From NCBI GenBank assembly GCA_013397115.1, contig VWZW01002539.1, positions 62,001 to 126,000 on the forward strand: a stretch of 64,000 nucleotides of DNA, given 5' to 3'. Origin of the DNA: Edolisoma coerulescens (taxonomy: Eukaryota > Chordata > Aves > Passeriformes > Campephagidae). Positions 52,601 through 64,000 of this stretch are shown in pieces (position 1 is the first letter of the stretch; each line of letters opens with the position of its first letter). The position numbers and the translations under genes were made by a program. Under the pieces are notes generated by a model, which saw only the letters and a program-made list of their open reading frames with translations, ran no database searches and had not been told where the DNA came from.

Positions 52601-55600
52601 AGGAAGACTCATAACCAGGATAAACAACATAATGCAGTCGATAGCTGGCATGTTCTGCTACTTCTTTATCCATATTAAGAATCAAGTATCGATTAGCCGT
52701 AACATACTGCACATTTTACAGAGAGCTCCAGGAGTCATCAAATCACAAACACATCCCTGACATGCTCCTGAATAAAAAAATAGATAGCAACTATTCCTAC
52801 AAAACAGCATCAGTGGACCAAAACAAAGCTGAAAAAAAAAAAAGCCTTCTATAATATCTCTAAAAAATTGGTTTCGAGAAAAGGAATGTTAATATGTTAA
52901 TCATTAGTTAAGCTTCAAGAGACAAGTAAAAATACCATCAAGTAGTATTGGAAGCTCTTACATTCAATATTTTAAGTAAAAGGCAAAAGAAAACTTTCGA
53001 GTTGAAGCTGAAATACAAATTTGCTTTGTGACTTGAGGCCATGTCTTGTCTCCTTTGTGCCTCTATGAGCCCAGCTGGAAAGTGTAATAATAAATTAAGA
53101 AACACAAAAACAAAAGGCAGGTCTGCAATGAGATCCAGATGCTCCATTAAATTGCCGTTCCCCTGAAACACCTTCCAAACCATAGCTAAATAGAAATACA
53201 CCTGACAGCTGGATTTTAAGCATGCCTGTGAAACTCTAGAACTGTCTTTATCCATTTTCCAACAATTAGAAGCTACCATGCCTCTTCAGGAACTGGAACC
53301 ACATTAGCCTCTTCTATCCCTAACAAGGTAAATAGAACAGAACTACACTGATGCCACCTCAAGATTAAAGGATCATACACTTCGTGATTCTCTGTTTGTA
53401 CAGTAACTTATTGTGTGGTTTACCTTGGCCGGGCAACGTGCACGCTGAGACTGCTGCGTGTTACATGAAATTCAATCTTTCCACTGTTACCATGTCTTTT
53501 CCTGGCTTTTTAACTCCCTGCCCTCTCTGAACTTTGTAGGGGTTTTCTCATCTTTACCTGTTTGGATCACACCACTTTACCTAAGGCAGTATATTGTTAC
53601 TGTATGTACTTACAAAATGATGATTGGAGCTTAACCTGGGCATACAGAAATTATGCTCAAGTGTCATTATCTCAAGGTGTTTTAGTCAGAGCTTTAGCTG
53701 GATATACTTTGGCTGCACAAAAAAAAAAATACACAGAAAATGGAAGAAAACTGCAGGACTGCCATGTAACTAAAGACTGATACCATAATAGACACAGAAG
53801 AAATTAACCTTGCATGAGTGTCAGCAACACCACTGCTTTGTGTCTGTGGTGTTTGGCTTTGCTACAGCAACTTCCATTCTAGTATCATTTTTGTAGGAGG
53901 CATTTGCAGCACATACTACCAAACATCAGACCTCCTGCAGAAACATTTATCAATTCTGCTGGCTCAGATTGCCCCATCAGGATCTCAAAGTGAAGAACAT
54001 GACATGGGGCTGCTTCAGAAGCAGTTTCTTCTCAGATGTCAGGACATGCCTGAGAAGCCCTGAGTGCTGTTGAAGTAGTACTCCACAGCTAATGAAAGTG
54101 CTCCGTTAAAGTGTGACACCTACAGAGGAACGCTTTCCTGCAAACAGAGAAACAGTTCCCTGAGCATCTCATAAAATAAGGAATTCCTAATGCTGACCTT
54201 ACTGCAACTTGGGAGAAGTGCTTCTGAGCTCTGCTGGTGTCCTTGAAGGTTATTTTCTTGCCTCAACAGGAAAAAATCCTAGTAAATAACTTTACCACTT
54301 TCCTCTGCAAAAGTTACAACCTCAGGATAGGCCAGAAGCAAATACTTCTCTGAGAACTCAAATTATCACCAGCTTTTTGCTAGGTGAGCACAGTGCCCTG
54401 CGTGCTCTTATGTCTCATTGCTGGTAACAGTATACACCGGCCCGAGGAGATTTCAAGCTCAGCATAACTGCACATGATAATTGCCATTTTCTTTAAGACA
54501 TCCATCACCACTTCAGTAGATTATCAGGCTCACAGCTGAAATAACAGAACGTGGTTGCTTCCCAAAGGACATGGAGAGTGTTAAAACATGACATTGCTAA
54601 GTGGCAAATGACAAAAGACAACCAAGGGAATGGAAACTGATTGACACCAACTGGAATGAAAAAACTGCAGTCACTGCCAGCGTGCTGAGATCCATCAGAG
54701 GCCCTAAGGCGTGTGCTCCATAGGAACAGGGTCCTCCCGTGTCCCCGGCTGCAGCGCCACAGCTCATTGCCACCTGGTGGCTGAGAATGTTTAATACAGC
54801 CCACTTTGACTCCTGGGGTGTGCCTAGTTTCAGGAGGGTATTTTTCAAGTTTACTCCCTATTACAGATCAGCCCCTTCCCATGGCATTGCACGGGAATGC
54901 ATTAAACACCCACACCAGCAACTGCAACGGCAGCTAAATTTCTATTTACTAGAAATGTCTAACGTAGCACGTTGCTAAAGCAATTCCCTGCTTCTAAAGC
55001 AATGTGAAATCACAGTGTAAGTTTCCAGCTGAAGAATGACGTGCAGCTAAGCACAACCACCTGAACTGGGACCTGCACCTCAGCAGTTGCCCGATGCTTA
55101 CATTTTATCACAATGAAAACTGTTACAGATTATTCAAAATAAGGTCACGGCATTTACTTTGAGACTTTCATCTCTGCCCTGCATATGGCTCACTAACTTT
55201 AAATTAAAGTCCAAGAAGAAAATTGATACAGGCTAAAAAGGAGCTCCATTTTTATAAGAGCCTGAACCTTGATCCCTAGAATCCAATACAGCTTTCTTAC
55301 AGCATCCTAAAAATTACTACATACCCCTTTGCATGTGTATTTCTCAAGCTGGCCTACCCCTAACCCACCCCATCCACAACTGGGCAGCTGAATAGTTGTG
55401 GCTAGACAATTGACAGTTCAGATGCCAAAAAAAAGCGCCCTTTAAAAGACAAAGCCAGATGTGAATAACAAAATGTGCAAGTGCCCTAGTGAAAATAATA
55501 AAATCACAGGCTTGACCTTGCTCCACCCATTCATTTTGGGCAGAAATTGCCTAGAAAAGTTAATGGGTTTGACCTCAGTTTCAAGAGATGAAGCTAGATC

Positions 55601-56459
55601 ATGGTGAGCAGGGCCTTTGATGTCAGTAAAGTTATGCCTGATTTACCCCAGCCTAGAGCCTAGCCAAAATTAGAATCTAGCCTGAGAGTAAAAACATCTT
55701 TTAAATTACCCAGGCTAGTCCTCCCCTGTGCAGGTTTGTAGCTGCACCACAGTGGCCATTCTGCTATCACCTGTTCCTGTGACTTGGAGAATTTCATTGT
55801 TTCCTCCTGATCACCGTGCAGGAGAGATTCTCAGGGTCACAGTTACCATGGGACATTCCCCAGAAAAGGGAACTTTTCTTACAGACTGTTCATATGATCC
55901 CATTTTCCTGCATTCTCTTCTAATTGTTAACATCTCCAGCTCGGCAAAACCAGAGAAACTCACTGGGTGGGATAACCTACATTTTCTCCAAGTCTGGAAA
56001 GTCAGTGATTAGTTCTGAAGTAAAAAAAAATGAGAGATGAAGATATAGGTTGTATTTACTTTGGTGTTCTTGAAAATCAGGATTCTCCTGCCAGCCATAG
56101 GGATTGATACAAGTCTAACAATTTAGGGAAGAGATGTTGTATTAGTGACAGATGAAGTAGGAGCAGAAAAAAACCTAGATCAAGTGAATAGAAAGCAAGT
56201 TCATTATTGGTTTTGACTGCCAAAATATCTTCCTGTATCTGCCCCTCTTGATAATTTAATGAATTATATCCCACAGTGTTTTTTCTCTCTATGGAACCAC
56301 ACAGAACATTTACTTTGCATTGCCTTAAAGCACCGGCTCAATGCAGGAAAGCCAAGTGTGCTGAAAAAGGCTTTCAGGCACACACTGGCAGATGCACAAT
56401 CACTGGTCACGGCACCTGGGACCCAGCCCTGGTCCCAAAGCCTTTTGAAGGCTGCCTGG
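46656..56459. other. AT-rich gene-poor DNA, third part
   Basis: No gene is recognisable on either strand. A locally GC-richer patch at about 48230-48540 gives overlapping frames of 64-118 codons on both strands, which is a composition effect. The remainder is ordinary AT-rich sequence with short A-runs. Confidence 0.6.
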
Positions 56460-56670
56460 GAGCTGAACTGAGTGGCTGCACCGAGCACATTTCCCTGGGG
56501 CTCCTCCAGAGAGGCACTGGACAGGCTGGGAAACCTCCAGTCAGACACCAAGAATATGACTGCAAAAGGCCACAAGCATCCTGTTCTAATGTCGACATTA
56601 GCCCTGCCTGGAGCAGAGGAATGGGACTAAATCACTTCCTGAAATCCCTTCCAACATAAATATTCAGAGA
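56460..56670 (+). mobile_element. CR1 LINE 3'-end fragment
   Basis: The segment from GCCTGGAGCAGAGG (near 56605) through GGGACTAAATCACTTCCTG to CCCTTCCAAC (56646-56655) follows the order and spacing of the CR1 3' terminus (GCCTGG...GG, GGACTAGATGA, GTCCCTTCCAAC). The upstream GAGGCACTGGACAGGCTG near 56511 also resembles the CR1 segment ahead of it. It is diverged and lacks the short terminal ATTCT-type repeats. It carries no reverse transcriptase, so it is a dead 5'-truncated copy. The open frame 56276-56659 runs through it and is not a host gene. The 5' limit is uncertain. Confidence 0.6.
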
Positions 56671-57574
56671 TATTACCAACATCTTTAAAATTTCACATTT
56701 TTTTTAAACATTAGTTAAACACAAATAGTGGAACGGAACCTCTCCAGAAATAAGCCGTGCACTATTAATAAGCATACTGTAATAAAAACTTTAAGTGAGC
56801 CTTAAGTGACCATTAAACACATAATAATGCACTTTCCTACAGACAGCAATGAAATTGAGCACTAAACACTACAGTCAGAACAAAATCATTTAGTATAGAT
56901 GCCTTGAAAATTCATTATTAAAATAAAAACAAAGGACATTTGTTCTCCCTACATGGGGTGCCACATGCAGAACTCATTCCCACATTTCTACCAGACACTG
57001 GTTTAGCTGAAATGAACTCTGTGCTTAGGAAAGCAGAGTTGGATATAAAGCTTCTTAAAAGTTGCTAGAGAGTTCTTTGCCTAATAGAGAATATTGCAGT
57101 AGGCTCACATGCTTTGTTTGCAGCTTTGACAATAAGCAACACAAATCACTGCCTAGACAATGAGGAAGTAATACTGTAAAGAATATTGTTTTCTGGCCGG
57201 GTAGACAAAATTCTTTTTGTGATACCATAACCTTGATTTGTTTGTTTTATCACTGCTTGTGTGCTCTACAGCTCTGTTATCAGGCTTTTCCAATGGCTGT
57301 CTCAGTCACCGGTGTGACTTACAGCATTCCTGCTGCAAGCACAGATTCATGGATAAAGCCTGCTATAGAAACTGAAAAAGTCTACGATCAGTTTTCTGAA
57401 TTCATGTTGCTTTGCTTCATGCACAACACAAGCCAGTCAGTAACTGACTGCTTCCAAAGATGGGGTAGACACCTGAGGGTGGGAACCGACTATACTATTT
57501 ATCTTCATCAGACAGAACTCATCTGTCTCAGCCAGAAAGGCCAGTATTTCTGTGACAGAGATATAAGGTATACA

Positions 57575-57586
57575 CCCCCCCCCCCC
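57575..57586. repeat. C12 homopolymer
   Basis: Twelve consecutive C follow TATACA. A run this long is unusual in AT-rich surroundings and its exact length may be unreliable. Confidence 0.9.
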
Positions 57587-59394
57587 AAACAACCAAAAGT
57601 TCTTGCTGACATGGAACTACATAAAATCTAAGAACAAATTCTTCCTATTTTCTATTTGATCAGTAGATGCATCAAACTTTTTTTTCCCGTCTGGTGTCTC
57701 CCCTACAGGTCTACACAAAAAGTGAGGTCAGGTACCTTGCATTTCCAGCCCCTTGGTGTTCTTTCTATAATACAAGTCAAACCAGCCTTAACCCAATAAA
57801 TAAATATTTCCAGTCTTGCTGCTTTCTCTGTGTCCTGCCCAACTGCAATGACATCACAGCGATTCCCTGCACTCTGAGATGATGGGAAAGTATAAACAGT
57901 GCCCCATCTGCAGTTCATTTGCTCTTGCTATAAAAAAGGGACCAAAACAAGCCCTTGACTGATGGTTGGTTTCCACAGTTCGGTGGCAAGAGCTTTGCAA
58001 ATGAACTACTTCAGGCAGGAACTGGTGGCAGTTATTTGATAAAACACAGGAATGCTGATAATACACGAGGGTTTTTTTAACGTGGACTTTGTAAATGATA
58101 GGATTCAAGGACAAACTTGTCAGGTCAAATCTGACCCAGGTGCTGAATGTGTAAAAGCTGAGAGGTAGAGATTACGGCAGGAAAGATTAATGACACTATT
58201 ACCATGACTGTGTGGAGCTACATAGCTCTGCTCAGAGGAAAAGTTTGGGTTGCAGGCATAGTAAATGAAGTCTGGGTATGCTCTAGGCATATTTTTGTTC
58301 CCTTTTGTGTACAGAGATGTTTTATCTCAGAGTTACTCAAATATACTCAAGTTGTAAAAGTGAACTTTAAAAATTAACACATTTAAAAAATTATTTTAGC
58401 TGATGAATCAGTTACAAGGTAAAATCAGCACAGGTTTGCATCAAAACACCTTCTATTTAACATTATCCAGCTAACTTGTACTGAAAGTGCAAAGTACTCT
58501 CAGCAGTATGCACAGCTGCTCCCTGTAACAGAACGTGTTTTCCATGCTGCTGCAATGCAATCAGCGGGTGATATTTGTAATTATTATCATTTCAAATGTG
58601 TAAAACTGAGCTATGATTCTCCTTGGGAAAACCATTTTACAGCTCATCAGAGGTGAAGCACTCCTGTATAAAGAACATAGTTCTTGTGTCAAACAGTAAG
58701 AAGACTTGAGGCCATTGTGGACAATATTCTTTTCTTGTGAAATCAGCCAAGACTCTTTTAATTTCATTACTTCACTCATTTACATTGGCTGAAGGGATGG
58801 TACCCTAAGGAGGCAGGGCCACCCAGAGAGAAAGGCAAAAAGTTCTTTATTCTCCTGACTTCAATTCACCCTTCATTTACAGCTGGTCTGGCTCCTGCCA
58901 ATACTGCCACGAAAAATTTTGAGATCTGCTAAGAGATTTTAGCTCATCTTCCTGTCATTCAACATTTTCAGTTTCAGGGACAGGAAGCAGTTTCAGAGGA
59001 AACTGGATTGTGAGAACACAACCAAAATGTTCCTGAGTTTAATGGAAAGTTCACTGAATTCAGTCCACTGAGCTATTTTTCAGTCATCTCTGTTTCCAGA
59101 GATGGATAAATAATTCAGTCAAACATAAACATAATAAATTTTGAAATCTGATTAATAAAGGAGCCTTGTTTTTTTTTTTCCTGATCATTGCCTGAGGCTC
59201 ATTTTGGGTTAGTGGAAATGCATTGTGATTAAAGCACTGCACATCACCAGAGCAACATCCTGTTCCTAGGTCAGCCCATGAGGATTGCTCCTTGCTATCA
59301 GTTTGCAAAGTTCCTGAATATTCATGGACCTTATTCTCTTCAGATTAGGCTGAACTCTTGCACTAATTCTGGAGACCAGGCTGTGAATATGCAG

Positions 59395-59466
59395 TATTGA
59401 GATTTCTCATCTGCAAAATGGTGTTTCTTTACATCACAGAGGCAGGAGAAGCATGAATTAAAATAC
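59395..59466 (+). mobile_element. Possible MIR SINE tail fragment
   Basis: GATTTCTCATCTGCAAAATG followed by a CACAGAGG block and GAATTAAAATA resembles the MIR consensus tail (CTCATCTGTAAAATGGGG, then CTCACAGGG, then ATTAAATGAG). The preceding sequence does not match the MIR core well, so this may be coincidence. Confidence 0.28.
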
Positions 59467-62400
59467 TTCCCGGGTAGGGAGGGCTTTTGAAGAAAGGGAT
59501 ATGTAGGGGCTGTGCAAATTCACCAGGTGTGTGCAGGGGTTCTTGTCCCTTTTACCCCCACTGGAAGTCCCTGGCATGTGATGTGGCCATAATTGTATGC
59601 CAGGACTTAACTTTTGACTGCAGCTCCTTCTATTCCAGAATATTATAGGGAGATAAAGAAGGAGCCTGTTGGTTTTTAAAGTTCAGTGCTGCTTCTTCAT
59701 TTATCTCTCAAGTACCTTGCAGAGCTCCTCATTGAAAGCTTGAAGTTCTCTACTAATTCATTAAAATATTTATTTTACAGCCTCTCATTCCTTCTTTTTC
59801 AATGAGCAACTGGAATTGCATCTTTTGTTTTTACTAAACCTTTACTCATAATGGCAACCCGGATATAATCTCTCCTTTCCAGCTGGGAACTGCTTGCTGC
59901 AATTGCACTGTACACACCAGAAATGCAGGAGGATGAACAGAGGCAGTGACAATATTAAGCCATGTGCCATGTTTTGGGTATGAAATTTCAGGATATCTGC
60001 TAAAATGCAACATGGCTGAGTAACTCCATCCACCTCTCCTTTCCTCATAATTATTTACATGGAACCATCAGGAGCCAGTGTGTCATAATATCCATTCATA
60101 CTTGCAAACCCCAAACAAGGAGAGAGCTGAGCCAGGATTAAGTCAAACAGACAGAGAAGGAATCTGGCTGGGAATAAACAGCCAGCTTTTTTGCTTCCTC
60201 TCCTGGAAACTTTCTTGACTTTTGTTCTATCTCAGTGTATCCTCTCAGAGATGGAATGGCCTGCTTTGGTAGTTGCTCAAACCAGTTCAAAGCATCCTCA
60301 GATTCGGGTGTCATTAAAGACTTAAATGTACAAGAGCAAAAGCAGAACTGATTTTCAGAGCTGACAACCCATTGCTGCATAGATGAGCATAGGCTGAAGG
60401 AAAGAATCTTGATTGTATAATCAGTTCTCCATCTACAAAGCCAATACCAACAGGGGTGAGAATGATGACCATTTCTCACTGCTCTTCTAATGTTTGAAGC
60501 GCCCTGCATCATAATGAAAGAGAGCTTGGGGAAATATACACAACAAATTGAGTCAAACTGGAAGTGCTGTTTGCCTCCAGAACAGACTTGGTGAATTAAT
60601 GTTAGAAACCTTCATTTATTTTATCTGTCTCCATGCCATGGTAACTTGCTGTGTATTTTTAAGTACAATAAAAAGTTCAGTTTACTCTTCTCTGAAGTTC
60701 TTCTAATGGAGTCATTCATCCTCTTTTAACAATATTGCAACAGAACATCACAAAAACATTTACTGGGGAGGCTGAAGAATGCTAAACAGAAAGAGACTTA
60801 GGATTTAATAGTCATATTTGTCATAGATGAGTAGGTACATTCAGTTATTTCTACTGACTCTTCTAATCCTAAACCTATGTTCCAGACAGAGTTCTCAAAG
60901 ATATTTTTTTCTAAAAGGAACGAAATTTCTCAAAATTCAGTCAGTTATGTGTAAAAACCTCATACAGAAAAAACTGTTACAGAAAGGTAAAACAAAACCA
61001 AATTGTAGCTAATTTTTTTAAGAAAAAGGTTTCTCGGATTGTAATTGATTATTGAAAAATTAAATCATATACAGCAGAAGCATGAGGGGTATTTACAAGG
61101 TAAATGCTACCAGAAAGATAAAATCTAAGTATCAGTTGTAACTTTCAGCGGTCTGTATATGGCCCTTATTTATTTTATTTAGACAAATAATTAAGAATTT
61201 ACTCATAGATCTTCATCTTGTAATTTCTCCTTTTATGTTTCCTAGTTTTATATCTCATCTCTCTCCTAGCTGACTGAACTGAGCTTTCTTACAGAAAGGA
61301 TTTCCAAAGGTTTCCATAGCTCACAAAGGCTTCAGCAGCAGCTCCATGTCTGTTCAATTACTCTACAGGGTAAATAAAACAGTATTTCAAGAAAAGGTGA
61401 GAGTTTGCTTTTGCAGATTTCCTCTGCACATCTGTACAGACTGAAATCCAGAGTTCTTTGGCTTTTAGCACACAGGCTTGGAAATAAAAAGCTTGATAGT
61501 CAAAAGGTCACAAATAGGAGTGTTTTTCTAGAACCAGACCTGTGTGGATAGGCACTCACATGTATATAACTCTTCCAAATTTGAAACAGCTCCTAAATGT
61601 GTAAAATTAGGAGCTTTTTTTATCTGATGGCCTCAAATGAACTGGACTTGCCCATAGACAGGGACCAAAGATAGAAGTTAACCATATTGGGAGGTTTTAT
61701 ATTTTTTGTGTAAGAAAATTTATCTTTCAGCTACGTTTACCCACCTCAAACAATGAGATCACCACAAATGTATCTGCCTTGCTTTGGGAGTGTATCAGAG
61801 ACTATTTATATCCAGAGCTTTGAATTTTTACTGCCTAGTAACACAGGACAAGACTAAGGAGATAAAAAAAGGAGAAAGTAGTTCATAGCTATCTGACAGT
61901 TGGTGCCTTTTCCCCATCCTGGAAAGTTTTACAAACAACTATTGCTTATGGGTTTGAGACCTCATTCTGAGATCAGTGCTTTGAAATTTGGCTTGAAGAC
62001 ATTTCCCAAATCCGGTACTTAAGCTTTAATGGTGCAAGACTAATGAAAGGGCAGGATATGCACAGATTATTGTAAATAAATAGTATGACGTGCCAGGAAA
62101 AATGAGGACGGGAAGTAATGAAAGACAAGTGTTCTACCAGGATTTAGAGAGTCCCATCACAGACTGGCACCAGCACAGTGAAGTTCTCCTGTTACGAACT
62201 CGAGCAAAGCTGCAAGGAGCAAAGCTGTGAGCTTTTATTTTGTTTGCTGAAAATGTTTTGAGAAGGTACTTTTCAGGAATTTATCATAATGAAGAAGAAC
62301 TACATTTCCCTACTTGCACTCGCTCATTGTGGTTTCAATAATTTAAGGAAAATTATTCCTGTTAGATATTTTTCTTAGGATTTTTTCCCATTTAGGGGGA

Positions 62401-64000
62401 AAGAGATGACTTTTCTGAGAAGGATTTAGTGCAGGCATTCAATCTCTGCTGCTGGAAAGGGTTAGTAGCAAGTGAAGCAGATCTCGAATGTCAACTCATT
62501 TTCTTTATGTTCCATTGCAGTCAGGCTTGGGTAAACCTGAGCAAATTGAAGTGTGTGCATACACACATCCTTCTGCTTACGGAGAGTGTAAAACTCTGGG
62601 AGAGCTGGAGTATTGTGACAGAGAATAAATACAGAATGGTATAAACAGATTTCATTGCACTTGGTAGTCCTCAGCTAAAGCTTTCGTGTATTCACATAGT
62701 GCCAGCCCCAATAAAGACAGCATTTAACAAAACTGAACGTGAAGTCCAAACCTAGGATCCAATTCCATTTTAATATATAAATAAACTCTGGATTCGAATA
62801 TTTCATTGCTAATCTGGGCACAAAAAGCTCAAGATCTGACCCCCTTTCTCAGTTTCTGTAGATCAAAGAATGCCCTAAACTTTGTCATTATTATTTTAAA
62901 ATGCTCTTAATTAAACTAAGAACAAGCTGTAGGTAAAAGGTCATAATTTAAGTGCTTTAGACCATGGAGATGCAGCTCTGAGGAAAAGTGTGGTTTTGGG
63001 TTGCTAGGGGAACCCTTAATGTGCTATGGCACCAGGAACGTTTGGAAAAACAAGAAATGAAGCAGAAGTAAGTATTCGGTAATGAAAAACACGAGAAGAT
63101 TAAATCAAGGTCTAGAACACCAAAAGAGGGAGAGACACAGTATTTTAAAGAGTATTTTAGAAGAGTGGTATAATGTCTATTTAAAATATTTATTTAGGAA
63201 AATTATATTTAGTTACTTTGGGGGGAAAGTTTAGACCTGAACTATTGCCAGAGATTGCTTAAAAAAAAAGGACTAATGGTACTCTGAAGGGTCTCAGATG
63301 TCTGATGTTAAATCAGTGGAAAGGTGTGGACTGGGATGTTCCACAACATTTTCTGAGAAATCCAGAAATCAGGTGAAACTTCAGAATTATAAACCAGATC
63401 TCAAGAAATCTGTCAATCTTATATGCATGGTTGTGCCATTTGTACAGTAATCTTCTCCCAGGGTAATACGAAAATCCTTGTGAACTGAAGCCTTAACAAA
63501 GACTTTCTCCATTTTCTGTAGATTGAAACCACTGCTCTAGATCAGAAACAAAAGTTATGGGGTCAGCTGAGCATGACTATTTATCCCCACTGAGTAGATA
63601 ATCCATAAAAGATGGAGAAATTTATAACAAGGAAACAAGTTTTTGACTGGCTTGAGTAGAACTGTGTGAATAATTGAATTCTTGGCCAGCTGATCACACC
63701 GTATCACCTAGTGACACTGAAGTATTCAGTGAATACAGCTAAACCACATCTCAAGCACAGTTTGAAATTAAAAATTATACTATCTAAATTTTGAAACAAA
63801 CCATTTTGACTGATCTCAGAGAAATCTACTTGTTTGGGTCCAAATTATTTGAATAAACAGCATGAGGTTATTTCATCCTTCCTCTGTCCTGACATTATTT
63901 TGCTGCATTTATTTGAAAATATTGCCAAGCAGAGTGGCAGGAAAGCAATCCTGATTCAAAAGCATTTTATACCCAAATGATTGACATAATATATGTTTAA

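Larger units (their letters stand above)
56671..64000. other. AT-rich gene-poor DNA, last part
   Basis: No gene is recognisable. It contains a 132-codon frame with splice-like edges at 57233-57631 (discussed as a finding), a 12-C run at 57575-57586, the doubtful MIR-like fragment near 59.4 kb and a 15-bp duplication (GAGCAAAGCTG at 62202 and 62217). The rest is ordinary AT-rich sequence. Confidence 0.55.

Overview
The window looks like vertebrate nuclear DNA, most likely from a bird. The evidence is: two intron-containing genes with GT-AG splice sites whose products match vertebrate proteins; CpG-rich promoters set in AT-rich flanks; a fragment resembling the 3' end of a CR1 LINE, the dominant retroelement of birds and other sauropsids; and very little other repeat content. 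A crocodilian or turtle cannot be excluded from sequence alone.

Only 7.2-14.3 kb carries genes I can support. MAD2L1 (spindle-checkpoint protein MAD2) lies on the plus strand in five coding exons from 7587 to 9141, with a poly(A) signal at 9769. RPL7L1 (60S ribosomal protein L7-like 1) lies on the minus strand in six coding exons from 14220 down to 11133, with a poly(A) signal near 10270. The genes are tail to tail, with about 0.5 kb between their poly(A) signals. Each starts in its own CpG-rich block. The MAD2L1 promoter has GC boxes, an E2F-like site and a CHR-like TTCGAA element, as expected of a cell-cycle gene. The RPL7L1 promoter has an NRF1-type palindrome and a GC-box run, as expected of a housekeeping gene. 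Both reading frames are intact across all junctions. There is no sign that the two proteins work together; the link is positional.

The rest (1-7.2 kb and 14.6-64 kb) is AT-rich sequence without a gene I can recognise. Reading frames there are short, many start with non-ATG codons, and none shows a domain I know. It holds scattered homopolymer runs, a few short tandem duplications, a purine-rich tract near 26.1-26.3 kb, the CR1-like fragment near 56.5-56.7 kb and a doubtful MIR-like fragment near 59.4 kb. I found no CRISPR array, tRNA, rRNA, intact transposon, viral gene or toxin gene. I did not find a novel biological system. The most useful leads are local: the MAD2L1 promoter and 3' UTR motifs, the altered MAD2 C-terminal tail, the 41-nt first intron with an unresolved base, a likely 3' UTR intron in RPL7L1, and the MAD2L1-RPL7L1 neighbourhood itself.
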